Shown here: positions 56,851 to 64,000 of the stretch, in pieces
Position numbering within the stretch: position 1 is the stretch's first letter
Layout: each line of letters starts with the position of its first letter
Source: Azospirillum sp.
Lineage (GTDB): Bacteria > Pseudomonadota > Alphaproteobacteria > Azospirillales > Azospirillaceae
NCBI GenBank assembly: GCA_027486405.1
Contig: JAIXPD010000007.1
Span: 24,308-88,307 of the forward strand
Length of the DNA: 64,000 bases
Direction: 5' to 3'
Notes under the pieces: model-generated
Database searches by the model: none
What the model was told of the DNA's origin: nothing
The model's input: only the letters and a program-made list of their open reading frames with translations
Made by a program: the position numbers and the translations under genes

Positions 56851-56953
56851 CCCGGTCCTCCGGTGGTCCTCAGGGGCGACGCCTTGCGGCAGCGACCGCC
56901 CGAACGACCACCGGAACAGACCGTCAAGCGGCCTTGGTCAGGAACGGCCCCAG

Positions 56954-57196
56954 TCAGGAGGAGCGGCGGAAACCCCGCTTGCGCTGGGGGCGTCCGGCCG
57001 GTGTCGGGTTCGGTGCGCTGTCCGACGAGTGTGGCTGCAAACGCGACCAATTCCAACGCAGGCTTGTCATGTCGGGAAGCCCCGTGCGCAGCACCGCCAC
57101 GATCCCCGGCGCGGCGTCGATCCCGACCCCGTCATGGCAGGCGAGCACGTTCCAATTGAGCGTCTTCTGATCCAGAACTTCGATGGTGAGGCGCAT
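56954..57196 (-). CDS. Small hypothetical protein
   Basis: An 80-residue frame from ATG 57196 follows GGGAG with five bases between. It reads MRLTIEVLDQKTLNWNVLAC at the start and ends in a basic, Pro/Arg-rich tail (GRPQRKRGFRRSS). Codon use over the first 50 residues looks like a real protein. No family is recognised and no signal or membrane helix is seen. It could be a short regulator. An upstream in-frame start at 57289 is less likely. Confidence 0.5.
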   Translation of the reverse strand: MRLTIEVLDQKTLNWNVLACHDGVGIDAAPGIVAVLRTGLPDMTSLRWNWSRLQPHSSDSAPNPTPAGRPQRKRGFRRSS

Positions 57197-57357
57197 GACA
57201 CTCCCGCTGGCAAGCGTCCGAAGGAGAGAAAACCCTACGCGTGAATTGTGACGGCACCGTTTCGTTTGTCTGACGATTGAAGGGTACAATCAAATTCGCG
57301 GGTGTTTCCACGCCTTTTTTCGACCACAGCGGGTCAAACGCAAACACGGGGTTGAAC

Positions 57358-57402
57358 GCGCAAGGGGCGGCCCCACCCCACCGGGTCGGGCCGCCCCTGC
57401 GC
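57358..57402. terminator. Strong GC hairpin, possible terminator downstream of the peptidoglycan-binding gene
   Basis: GCGCAAGGGGCGGCCC pairs almost fully with GGGCCGCCCCTGCGC across a 14-base loop. There is no T-run on either strand, so it is not a classical intrinsic terminator, but it lies 37 bases beyond the stop at 57440. The rest of the 57197-57439 spacer shows nothing recognisable. Confidence 0.4.
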
Positions 57403-57439
57403 AGCAATCGATGCGTGTGGGACTGCGCGAACGCGCGCG

Positions 57440-58327
57440 TCAGCGCCGCCGCGCTTCGGCGGTCAGGCGGGGGCCGGGGGTCAACTCCTCCCGGCGGCGG
57501 GTGCCGAAGCTGGGTTCGACTCGGGTGTCGCGCGGCGCGCCGTCGCCCGATCCACCGCCCGATCCACCGCCCAACGGGGCGACCGGGGCGGGCGCGCGGC
57601 CGCTGCGCCACCACGCAAAGCCGATGCCGCCCACCGTGGCCGCCAACACGCCCATGACGCCATAGCGCAGGCCGCTGGTCATCCAGCCCGGCAGTCCGTT
57701 GGCACCGGCGGGCGGTTCAACCAGCGGAACCGGCTGTCCGGCCTCCGACGTGGCCGTCACCGCCGCGCGGGGAGCGGCGGTCGGAACCGGCCCATCCGCA
57801 GCGTTGCGGTTCACCGGGGCTTCGGCGCCGGTTGTTTGCGGTTGGGCAGAGCGCGCCGGACCGCTGCCCCCGCTGCTGGACGAGGAGGGCGGTGCCGATC
57901 CGAACTGGGCCATGCCGCCGACGGTTTCGTTGCCGCTGTCGACCCGCTGGGTCGGGGCGGCGCGCGGGACCACCTCTTTCTCGCGCGGGGTCTGGCCGAT
58001 CTGGCTTTTCGACAGGCTGCCCATGGTGGAGGACGCCTTTTTCTCGCGGTCGCCCATCATCTTGGCCACGGTGGCGGAATCGAGCTGCCCGGTGGCGGGA
58101 AGGCCGACCGACTTCTGATAGGCGCTGAGCGCGGCGTGGGTCTGCGCCGTCATCTGGCCGTTGGCCCGGCCGCCGATGTCAAAGCCCTTTTCCTTCAAAA
58201 TGCTCTGCGCCCATTGGATGTCGGCGGTTGCGGGCTGTTGCGCCCGCAGCTCCGTCACCCCGGCCAGACTGGCCACCGCCGCCGCTGCGGCCACACCGCG
58301 CAGCGTCCGCCACCGATCCCCAGACAT
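57440..58327 (-). CDS. Exported peptidoglycan-binding-domain protein with C-terminal membrane helix
   Basis: The 295-residue protein has a signal peptide (about 1-29, ending ELRAQ). A peptidoglycan_binding_1 domain (about 33-95) contains QWAQSILKEKGFDIGGRANG and TQTHAALSAYQKSVGLPATG-like helices. A Ser/Gly/Pro-rich linker (100-215) leads to a membrane helix (about 220-243: YGVMGVLAATVGGIGFAWW). A Gly/Arg-rich cytoplasmic tail follows. It probably anchors in the inner membrane and touches the wall. No enzyme domain is seen. It is divergent from the lipoprotein gene. Confidence 0.8.
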   Translation of the reverse strand: MSGDRWRTLRGVAAAAAVASLAGVTELRAQQPATADIQWAQSILKEKGFDIGGRANGQMTAQTHAALSAYQKSVGLPATGQLDSATVAKMMGDREKKASSTMGSLSKSQIGQTPREKEVVPRAAPTQRVDSGNETVGGMAQFGSAPPSSSSSGGSGPARSAQPQTTGAEAPVNRNAADGPVPTAAPRAAVTATSEAGQPVPLVEPPAGANGLPGWMTSGLRYGVMGVLAATVGGIGFAWWRSGRAPAPVAPLGGGSGGGSGDGAPRDTRVEPSFGTRRREELTPGPRLTAEARRR

Positions 58328-58557
58328 GTCACTCCCTTTCCAGCCGTGGCCCGCCCGGCCACGTTCGATACAGCCCCATTGTGTTAGCAGATTGCGGCGG
58401 CTTTTCGGTTGCGAATTTTGGATCCCGGCCCTGTCCGTGGCGGGGCGTTGCCAAAACAGCGCGGCCGAAAGACCCGCCGGACATGCGCCTGAAAATGGAT
58501 GACACGGCCGGGGCGTGTTAACCTTCCCACCGGGGGTGCGGATCAGAGGACGGAATC

Positions 58558-58815
58558 ATGAGCGTTGCGAGATGGGCGGGCCTGTTGGCCGGAACGGTGC
58601 TGCTGGCGGGATGCGGCAGTGCCCCGACCTATCGGGAATGGACCGCCAGCAAGGAGGTTCCCGCCGTCGCCTTCGACGAGTGCACGGAGGAGGTGGACGT
58701 CACCATGCGGCTGCGGGGTTATCCCAACCGCCCCTTGCCGGAAACCCCGCAATACCAGTACCGCAAGGAAATCTTCGGCCAATGCATGCGGCGCAAGGGC
58801 TATAAGGCGGAGTGA
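58558..58815 (+). CDS. Small lipoprotein
   Basis: The 85-residue protein has a lipoprotein signal (MSVARWAGLLAGTVLLAGCG, lipobox LAGC with Cys19). The short mature domain contains two further cysteines (in FDECTEE and GQCMRRKG) that could form a disulphide. AGAGGAC stands before the ATG. No family is recognised beyond 'small alphaproteobacterial lipoprotein'. Sorting is expected to the outer membrane, since no Asp follows the Cys. Confidence 0.75.
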   Translation: MSVARWAGLLAGTVLLAGCGSAPTYREWTASKEVPAVAFDECTEEVDVTMRLRGYPNRPLPETPQYQYRKEIFGQCMRRKGYKAE

Positions 58816-58843
58816 CAGGGCGGAGTGACGGCACGCCCCCGTC

Positions 58844-59275
58844 TCAGCGGCCGGGTGCGGCGTAGCGCAGATAGGCCAGCCCGCCGACCAGCAGGCCGAT
58901 CAGGATCACCGTCAAATAAAAGCGCAGCGGCAGCCGCACCCGCTCCGTGCCGCCGGGGGCCTTGGAGGATTTGGTCCCGCGCGCCGCAGCGGCGTTGCCC
59001 GCCCCCGCGCGCGGCGGCGGGCGGCGGGTTCCCTTTTGCGTCGGGTCATACAGCTCGATCAGCGTCCAATTGAACTCCATGCCTTCGTAATCGGCCTCGG
59101 CGTTGTACTCCAACTGGATCAGCCGGAAATAGGCGCGCGGGTTGACGCCGATCATCGTCTCGAACCGCGCCTTGGCGTGGGGCAACTCCTCCCCCACCTC
59201 AAGGGTCTTCCACCCTTTGCCGCGCGCCTTCTGGATGGCGTAGCGCGTGGGATGGGACGGGGGCGCGGCGGTCAT
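58844..59275 (-). CDS. Hypothetical protein with C-terminal membrane helix
   Basis: The 143-residue protein begins MTAAPPSHPTRYAIQKARGK. A cytoplasmic-looking N-terminal domain contains NPRAYFRLIQLEYNAEADYE and EFNWTLIELYDPTQKG. A basic Pro/Ala linker and a single membrane helix close to the C terminus follow (about 117-138: FYLTVILIGLLVGGLAYLRY), giving a tail-anchored arrangement. The long upstream frame in the same phase overlaps the divergent quinone-reductase gene and is rejected. The family is not recognised. Confidence 0.7.
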   Translation of the reverse strand: MTAAPPSHPTRYAIQKARGKGWKTLEVGEELPHAKARFETMIGVNPRAYFRLIQLEYNAEADYEGMEFNWTLIELYDPTQKGTRRPPPRAGAGNAAAARGTKSSKAPGGTERVRLPLRFYLTVILIGLLVGGLAYLRYAAPGR

Positions 59276-59362
59276 GATCGGAACGGGCGGATCCAAAGGG
59301 GGGAGAAGCGAACGCGGCGGCACTCTAGCACAGCGCGCGCCGCGTGGTAGGATCGCCGCACC

Positions 59363-59953
59363 ATGCGCGTGCACACCATCCTTGCCCATCCCCTGCCCGA
59401 CAGCTTCGCCGCCGCCGTCCACCGCACCGCCGCCGACCGGCTGCGCGCCTGCGGCCACGAGGTGGCAACGGCCGACCTCTACGCCGAAGGCTTCGCGCCC
59501 GCCCTGACCCCGGCGGAGCGGGCGGGCTATTTCGACGCCGACTACGACTCCTCCGCCGTCGCCCCGCTGGTGGAGCGGCTGCGCTGGGCCGAGGCGCTGG
59601 TCCTGGTCTACCCCCATTGGTGGTTTGACCAGCCGGCGATTTTGAAGGGCTATTTCGATCGGGTGTGGGTGCCGGGCGTCGCCTTCCGTCACGACCGGGC
59701 GGGCGGACGCATCCTGCCGCTGCTGACCGGGCTGCGCAGCGTCACCGTGCTGACCAGCTTCGGGTCGCCCTGGTGGTTGGCCGAACTCCACATGCGCAAC
59801 CCCGCGCGCCGCATCCTGACCAAAGGGGTGCTGACCGCCTGCGCCCCGCAGGCGCGCGTGCGCTATTGCGCCCTCTACGACATGGACCGGGCCACCGACG
59901 CCGCCCGCGCCCGCCATCTGGAACGGGTGGCGGCGCTGATGGCGCGGCTGTAG
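59363..59953 (+). CDS. NAD(P)H:quinone oxidoreductase-like flavodoxin-fold protein (MdaB/NQO type)
   Basis: The 196-residue cytoplasmic flavoprotein begins MRVHTILAHPLPDSFAAAVH, the FMN/FAD phosphate loop of the flavodoxin_2 family. It contains LVLVYPHWWFDQPAILKGYF, typical of NAD(P)H dehydrogenase (quinone) and modulator-of-drug-activity proteins. It is expected to reduce quinones by two electrons and protect against redox cycling. It is divergent from the tail-anchored hypothetical and convergent with the GH1 gene. No regulator is adjacent. Confidence 0.87.
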   Translation: MRVHTILAHPLPDSFAAAVHRTAADRLRACGHEVATADLYAEGFAPALTPAERAGYFDADYDSSAVAPLVERLRWAEALVLVYPHWWFDQPAILKGYFDRVWVPGVAFRHDRAGGRILPLLTGLRSVTVLTSFGSPWWLAELHMRNPARRILTKGVLTACAPQARVRYCALYDMDRATDAARARHLERVAALMARL

Positions 59954-59980
59954 GGCCGCCGGTCGACGCAAACGGGCCGG

Positions 59981-61414
59981 TCAGACCGTCGGCACGCTGT
60001 TCTTGCGGATGACCTTGGCGTACCAATCGTAGCTGGCCTTGGGCGTGCGGGCCATGGTCTTGCGGTCCACCTGGACCAGACCGAAATGGCGGCGGTAGCC
60101 CTCCGCCCATTCGAAATTGTCCAGCAGGGTCCAGACCAGCCAGCCCCGCACGTTCGCCCCATCGTCCATCGCCTTGCGGGCGGCGAGCATGTGGTCGCGC
60201 AGATAGGCGATGCGGTCGCGATCCTCGACCCGGCCGGAGGGGCCGACCTCGTCCACGTAATCGGCCCCGTTCTCGGTGATGTAGACCGGCGGGTTGCCGT
60301 AGCTTTCCTGCAATTCGGCGAGGATTTCGGCCAGCCCGTCCGGCTCGACCGGCCAGTCCATCGCGGTGCGCCGCGTCCCTTCGGGGGGAGAGCCGTAACC
60401 GGTGCCGAACAGCCCCTGCGGGTCGGGCTGCTGGTGCATCCGGCTGTAGTAATTGACGCCGAGGAAGTCGATGGGCTGGCGGATGGCCTCCAGATCGCCC
60501 GGCTTGGTCAGGGCGGCGAAGTCGGCGGCCAACTCCTCCGGGTACACGCCCTTGATGAGCGGATCGAGGCAGGCGCGGTTCCACACCGCGTCCCACATCT
60601 GCGAGGCCGGGTAATTGGCGTCCAGCCCACCGACCGGCCAGGAGGGTTGCAGCGACAGCACCGTGCCCAGCTTCCACCCCTTGCCGCCGCCCGCCGCCCG
60701 CAGCGCCGCCAGCGCCCGGCCCTGCGCCAGATTCTGGGTGTGGATCGCCTTCAGGCAGTGGGTCCGCCCGGTCACACCCGGCGCGTGCAGCCCCATGCCA
60801 TAGCCGAAAATGGCGACCACCGACGGTTCGTTCAGCATGGTCCAGCTTTTGGCGCGGTCGCCCAGCCGGGCGGCGACGGTCAGGGCGTAATCGCTGAACC
60901 ACCCGGCGATGTCGCGGTTCAGCCAGCCGCCCTTGTCCTGCAAGGCTTGCGGCAAATCCCAATGGAACAGGCAGGGCCAGGGTTCGATGTTGCGCGCCAG
61001 CAGCGCGTCGGTCAGGCGGTCGTAAAAATCCAACCCCTTGGCGTTGACCGCCCCGGTCCCCTCCGGCAGCACGCGCGGCCAGGCGACGGAAAAGCGGTAG
61101 GCCCGCATTCCCGCCTTCGCCATCAGATCCACATCCTCCTGATAGCGGTGGTAGTGGTCGCAGGCCATGTCGCCGGTGTCGCCGTTGGCGACGCGGCCAT
61201 AGGCGTGGCTGAACCGGTCCCACACGCTGGGGCCGCGCCCGTCCTCCGCCACCGCCCCCTCGATCTGATAGGCGGAGGTGGAGCAGCCCCACAGGAACCC
61301 GTCGGGAAAGCCGCGCAGCGATCCGCCCGGCGCGGCCAGCGCCCGCGCGCCGTCCCCCATCGACGCCAGGGTCGCCGTTGCCGCCGCCGCTTTCAGGAAG
61401 GTCCGCCGCCGCAT
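59981..61414 (-). CDS. Tat-exported family 1 glycoside hydrolase (beta-glucosidase-like)
   Basis: The 477-residue enzyme cleaves terminal beta-glycosides. The acid/base Glu is in WTMLNEPSVV (E196), the nucleophile in VYITENGADY (E381), and the aglycone and sugar-binding blocks are GFLWGCSTSAYQIEGAVAED and FLGVNYYSRM. It is unusual for GH1 in starting with MRRRTFLKAAAATATLASMG, a twin-arginine signal, so it should be exported folded to the periplasm. The ATG at 61414 is chosen because it places the RRxFLK motif at the N terminus; an upstream start would bury it. The substrate could be a plant beta-glucoside or cellobiose. Confidence 0.92.
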   Translation of the reverse strand: MRRRTFLKAAAATATLASMGDGARALAAPGGSLRGFPDGFLWGCSTSAYQIEGAVAEDGRGPSVWDRFSHAYGRVANGDTGDMACDHYHRYQEDVDLMAKAGMRAYRFSVAWPRVLPEGTGAVNAKGLDFYDRLTDALLARNIEPWPCLFHWDLPQALQDKGGWLNRDIAGWFSDYALTVAARLGDRAKSWTMLNEPSVVAIFGYGMGLHAPGVTGRTHCLKAIHTQNLAQGRALAALRAAGGGKGWKLGTVLSLQPSWPVGGLDANYPASQMWDAVWNRACLDPLIKGVYPEELAADFAALTKPGDLEAIRQPIDFLGVNYYSRMHQQPDPQGLFGTGYGSPPEGTRRTAMDWPVEPDGLAEILAELQESYGNPPVYITENGADYVDEVGPSGRVEDRDRIAYLRDHMLAARKAMDDGANVRGWLVWTLLDNFEWAEGYRRHFGLVQVDRKTMARTPKASYDWYAKVIRKNSVPTV

Positions 61415-61509
61415 CACACCGTCACTCCGCCTCAGTCCGGCGCGCAGCCCCCCGCGCGCCTGTTCATGCACGCACTGTAAGCCGTGCAACGGCTTTGGCA
61501 ACCTGCGGA

Positions 61510-61539
61510 TTGACCCAGGTCGGCATATAGGATTATATA
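61510..61539 (+). promoter_or_regulatory. Possible promoter before the phage-like cassette
   Basis: TTGACC (61510-61515) is followed after 18 bases by TATATA (61534-61539). The reverse strand of the same stretch reads TATAAT, which could be the -10 of the divergent GH1 gene. Both are short matches in an unusually AT-rich patch and are uncertain. Confidence 0.4.
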
Positions 61540-61561
61540 CCGATCAACCAACGCCACACCC

Positions 61562-61593
61562 ACGCCCGCAGGCTCCCCGCCTGCGGGCGTTTT
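61562..61593 (+). terminator. Intrinsic terminator without an upstream plus-strand gene
   Basis: ACGCCCGCAGGC, a 5-base loop (TCCCC), GCCTGCGGGCGT and then TTTT form a perfect 12-bp stem followed by a T-run on the plus strand. The nearest plus-strand gene upstream is 1.6 kb away, with the GH1 gene on the other strand between. It therefore probably ends a short transcript from the promoter at 61510 or attenuates entry into the following cassette. Confidence 0.75.
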
Positions 61594-61649
61594 CGTGTCC
61601 ACCCCTCACCAAACTGCCTTTCAACCTGCCCTCTGCGGAGCGAGCCATC

Positions 61650-61991
61650 ATGCCGACCTTTCTGCCGCGCGATGAAGACTTTCAACCTATTCCCGCCCTG
61701 CGTCTGAAGCCGGACGGCGCGCACGCCGTTGCCGTCGGCGACAGCAGCGCCCGCAACGCCGCCGCCTTTGCCGCCGGAACCCGCGTGATCGCGGTGCATT
61801 GCGACGTGCCGGTGTTCCTGCGCAGCGGCGACGCCACGGTCAGCGCCAGCGCCACCGACCATTTCCTGCCCGCCGGGACCTATCTGCACCTGTCGGTCGG
61901 CGACAACCGGCAGAGCCGGCACCACACCCACCTCGCCGCCCTGGCCGCCGATTCGGCCCCCGGGACCCTCCACATTTCGGAATTGGAGTGA
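61650..61991 (+). CDS. Small phage-structural-like protein
   Basis: The 113-residue protein begins MPTFLPRDEDFQPIPALRLK. The pattern VIAVHCDVPVFLRSGDATV, SASATDHFLPAGTYLHLSVG and GTLHISELE is of a kind I know from small phage head/tail genes, where a beta-sandwich carries 'xVxASATDxxLPAG'. The ATG at 61650 follows GGAG. No other obvious virion genes (terminase, capsid, portal) are in the window, so this is either a remnant or a domesticated module. Function is unproven. Confidence 0.6.
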   Translation: MPTFLPRDEDFQPIPALRLKPDGAHAVAVGDSSARNAAAFAAGTRVIAVHCDVPVFLRSGDATVSASATDHFLPAGTYLHLSVGDNRQSRHHTHLAALAADSAPGTLHISELE

Positions 61992-61996
61992 CCGCC

Positions 61997-62122
61997 ATGC
62001 TGAACCGTCTGGGCCGGGGGTTGGCCCCGCTGACCGCCCGCCTGTGGCGCGTCCGTCTGCTGACCAGCCAGACCGGCGCGCTCCTCACCACCGAAACCGG
62101 CCTTCCCTTGCGCGCGGAGTGA
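61997..62122 (+). CDS. Very small protein in the phage-like cassette
   Basis: A 41-residue basic peptide starts MLNRLGRGLAPLTARLWRVR and ends TTETGLPLRAE. It sits 5 bases after the previous stop, which provides GGAG, and 7 bases before the next start. Tight packing is the main support. No family is recognised. Confidence 0.5.
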   Translation: MLNRLGRGLAPLTARLWRVRLLTSQTGALLTTETGLPLRAE

Positions 62123-62129
62123 CCCACCC

Positions 62130-62852
62130 ATGCCCACCTTGCCCATCAGCCTGCTGCCCGCCGCCACCGCCCTGACCGGGGCCGAACAGCTTCCCGCCGT
62201 GCAGGACGGGACCACCGTGCGGGCCAGCGTGGCGCAATTGCGCGCCGGTCTGGCCGACGCCAGCCACAGCCACGCCGCCGCCGACGTCACCGGCCTGACC
62301 GCCGCCCTGGCGGGAAAGCGGACGCTGGGTCGCCGCAGCCTATGGCTGCCCGCCGACGCGCTCACCCCCGCCGCCGCCGACGGCGCGCTGGCCGGAGCCA
62401 TGACCGGCCCAACGCACGGCGCGGTTCCGCGCACGCTGGACTTTGCCGACGGCGCGGCGACGACCGCCCACGCCCTGTTCGCCCTGCCCAAGGCGTGGGA
62501 CCGGGGCGGCCTGACCGCACAACCGCTGTGGACCGCCGACGGCGGCGGCGGGGATGTGGTCTGGTCGGTCGCCGGGGTGGCCATCGGGGATGGGGAGGCG
62601 CTGGACGCCGCCCCCGGCGCGGCGGTGACGTGCACCGACACGCTGACCGCCGCCGGGGCGCTGCACATCGCCCCGGCCAGCCCCGTCCTGACCCTGGCGG
62701 GCCTCCCATCCGTCGCCCCAACGCCCGACGGGCCGCTGCTGCTCCTGTCCGTCTCCCGGACGGCCAGCGACAGCGCCGACACGCTGGACGGCCCGGCCCG
62801 GCTGCTGGGGCTGCGGATCGGCTACCGCGTGAACGCCGCGTCGGATGACTGA
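62130..62852 (+). CDS. Phage tail-fibre-like protein
   Basis: The 240-residue protein has an N-terminal segment SLLPAATALTGAEQLPAVQD leading to GTTVRASVAQLRAGL, then SHSHAAADVTGLTAALAGK. This is the opening typical of phage tail-fibre and baseplate-associated proteins. The rest is a low-complexity Ala/Gly/Thr/Asp-rich beta region with DGGGGDVVWSVAGVAIGDGE. There is no signal peptide. It is the third gene of the compact cassette. Relation to any functional particle is unknown. Confidence 0.6.
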   Translation: MPTLPISLLPAATALTGAEQLPAVQDGTTVRASVAQLRAGLADASHSHAAADVTGLTAALAGKRTLGRRSLWLPADALTPAAADGALAGAMTGPTHGAVPRTLDFADGAATTAHALFALPKAWDRGGLTAQPLWTADGGGGDVVWSVAGVAIGDGEALDAAPGAAVTCTDTLTAAGALHIAPASPVLTLAGLPSVAPTPDGPLLLLSVSRTASDSADTLDGPARLLGLRIGYRVNAASDD

Positions 62853-62949
62853 CGCCGAGGCGATTGACGCCAACGGTTGACCGGCGCTCATCCCTGCCCG
62901 GACGCCGTCGCCATAGGCGGCGTCCGTCGGCTGCGGTATAGTCGCCGCC

Positions 62950-63144
62950 ATGAACGGACTTTTCCCTATTCTCATGATCGTGGCGATGCTGGCGGTGGTC
63001 GGCTCGCTCTTCGTCGGTCTCTTCTTCATGGCGCGCGGCGGCGGGGGCGACCCCCAGCGCTCCAACAAGATCATGCGGCTGCGCGTGGTCTTGCAGGGGG
63101 TGGCCCTGCTGCTCTTCGTCATCGCTTTGCTGACCCAAGGGTGA
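62950..63144 (+). CDS. Small twin-transmembrane HIG1-like protein
   Basis: The 64-residue protein has two membrane helices (about 4-27 and 46-62) separated by GGGGDPQRSNKIMRLRVVLQ, which fits the HIG1/twin-transmembrane family of alphaproteobacteria. Such proteins are linked to respiratory complexes in mitochondria and Rhizobiales. It stands 7 bases before the cobalamin adenosyltransferase gene, an arrangement widely conserved in this class. The exact function here is not known. Confidence 0.85.
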   Translation: MNGLFPILMIVAMLAVVGSLFVGLFFMARGGGGDPQRSNKIMRLRVVLQGVALLLFVIALLTQG

Positions 63145-63151
63145 TCCGATT

Positions 63152-63721
63152 ATGGTGAGTCTGACCCGCATCTACACGCGCGGCGGCGACGCCGGGGAAA
63201 CCTCGCTCGGCGACGGCGCGCGCGTGCCAAAGCACACTCTGCGCGTCGCCGCTTATGGCACGGTGGACGAGGCGAACGCCGCCATCGGGTTGGCCCGGCT
63301 GCACACCGCCGACCAGCCCGCCATCGACGCCATGCTGGGCCGCATCCAGAACGACCTGTTCGACCTGGGGGCCGACCTCTGCACCCCGGAGGAACCGAAC
63401 CCGAAACACCCGCCGTTGCGCGTCCTTCCGTCGCAGGTGGACCGGCTGGAGGCGGAGATCGACGCGATGAACGCCGATCTGGCCCCGCTGAAATCCTTCA
63501 TCCTGCCCGGCGGAACCCCGGCGGCGGCGCATCTCCACCTTGCCCGCACCGTCACCCGCCGGGCCGAACGGCTGATGACCGATCTGGCCCAACGCGAACC
63601 GGTCACAGCCGCCGCGCTGAAATACATCAACCGCCTGTCGGACCATCTGTTCGTGTTGAGCCGCGTGGTCAACGGCAACGGGGCGCAGGACGTGCTGTGG
63701 GTCCCGGGGGCCAACCGGTGA
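63152..63721 (+). CDS. PduO-type cob(I)alamin adenosyltransferase
   Basis: The 189-residue cytoplasmic enzyme transfers the adenosyl group of ATP to cob(I)alamin, giving coenzyme B12. Family blocks are [20 protein letters not shown] (ATP site), [35 protein letters not shown] and the C-terminal arginine-rich helix VTRRAERLM, followed by [17 protein letters not shown]. Length is typical. It is likely co-transcribed with the HIG1-like gene and followed by the etf genes, which have their own promoter. Confidence 0.95.
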   Translation: MVSLTRIYTRGGDAGETSLGDGARVPKHTLRVAAYGTVDEANAAIGLARLHTADQPAIDAMLGRIQNDLFDLGADLCTPEEPNPKHPPLRVLPSQVDRLEAEIDAMNADLAPLKSFILPGGTPAAAHLHLARTVTRRAERLMTDLAQREPVTAAALKYINRLSDHLFVLSRVVNGNGAQDVLWVPGANR

Positions 63722-63750
63722 GACCACAACCGCCCGCAGCTTGGGCGACA

Positions 63751-63779
63751 TTGACAGTGGAAACGGCAAATCCTATGGT
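63751..63779 (+). promoter_or_regulatory. Promoter of the etf operon
   Basis: A perfect -35 TTGACA (63751-63756) stands exactly 17 bases before TATGGT (63774-63779), about 70 bases upstream of the etfB start. It is among the best sigma-70-type matches in the window, fitting a highly expressed housekeeping gene. Confidence 0.7.
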
Positions 63780-63851
63780 CCGTTCGCAACCACAGCAATT
63801 TTTCGCGGTGTTCGCCCCCAAAGGCGCGCGCACAACCGGTCAGGGTGGGTT

Positions 63852-64000
63852 ATGAAAGTTCTCGTCCCCGTCAAACGAGTGGTCGATTACAACGTGAAGA
63901 TCCGCGTGAAGGCGGATGGCAGCGGCGTTGAGACCGCGAACGTGAAGATGAGCATGAACCCCTTCGACGAGATCGCCGTTGAAGAGGCCGTTCGGTTGAA
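63852..64000 (+). CDS. etfB: Electron transfer flavoprotein beta subunit (cut by window end)
   Basis: The visible 49 codons begin [20 protein letters not shown] and contain [18 protein letters not shown]. This is the near-invariant N terminus of EtfB, which with EtfA carries electrons from acyl-CoA and amine dehydrogenases (including dimethylglycine/sarcosine-type) to the quinone pool. The gene continues beyond the window; etfA is expected next. The start follows GGGTGGGTT. Confidence 0.95.
   Translation, partial: MKVLVPVKRVVDYNVKIRVKADGSGVETANVKMSMNPFDEIAVEEAVRL

Overview
The window is GC-rich (roughly two thirds G+C by eye) and almost fully coding. It looks like a chromosomal segment of a motile, metabolically versatile alphaproteobacterium, probably in or near the Rhodospirillales/Azospirillum group. 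This placement is an inference from GC content, four methyl-accepting chemotaxis proteins, the order HIG1-like protein / cobalamin adenosyltransferase / etfB, and the gene families present. No 16S or tRNA gene is in the window to confirm it.

Region by region: (1) 1-6358 holds the 3' part of a YcaQ-like gene, a vanillate O-demethylase locus (vanA - GntR regulator - vanB) with a well-formed promoter/operator, a soluble chemoreceptor directly behind that promoter, and a serine-hydrolase gene. (2) 6570-18187 is a self-contained regulon. A XylR/DmpR-type sigma-54 activator converges on a six-gene operon: aldehyde dehydrogenase, zinc alcohol dehydrogenase, DUF1302 outer-membrane protein, DUF1329 periplasmic protein, secreted YCF48-like beta-propeller and MMPL/RND inner-membrane protein. 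The operon has a recognisable -24/-12 promoter and upstream inverted repeats. I read it as sensing, transport and oxidation of an aromatic or otherwise hydrophobic alcohol. (3) 18214-24338 is a heterotetrameric sarcosine oxidase operon (soxBDAG) ending in purU, for one-carbon metabolism. (4) 24647-26686 has a PhyH-family dioxygenase and a periplasmic solute-binding protein.

(5) 26726-36947 is a tightly overlapped chemosensory cluster on the minus strand: cheY, mcp, receiver-only protein, cheR, two-domain cheW, cheB, cheA, mcp. (6) 37088-47109 is a type VI secretion accessory island: DUF4157 metalloprotease-like protein, putative polymorphic toxin, TssH/ClpV, VgrG, MORN-like protein, DUF4280 PAAR-like protein, candidate effector and SPOR protein, with no T6SS structural core in view. 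Two of the putative cargo proteins share an N-terminal APPxxHW motif followed by QAKA. (7) 47440-56850 is signalling and envelope: MscS with a cNMP-like domain, a chemoreceptor with a CheW-like partner, a receiver-DUF3369-GGDEF-EAL protein and a sensor kinase. (8) 56954-61414 holds small envelope and hypothetical genes, a quinone-reductase-like protein and a Tat-exported GH1 glycosidase. (9) 61562-62852 is a phage-tail-like three-gene remnant behind a promoter/terminator pair. (10) 62950-64000 is HIG1 - cobalamin adenosyltransferase - etfB.

Three MITE-like elements (38886-39131, 47244-47417, 55028-55278) share the same inverted termini. Each ends just beyond the stop codon of a minus-strand gene.
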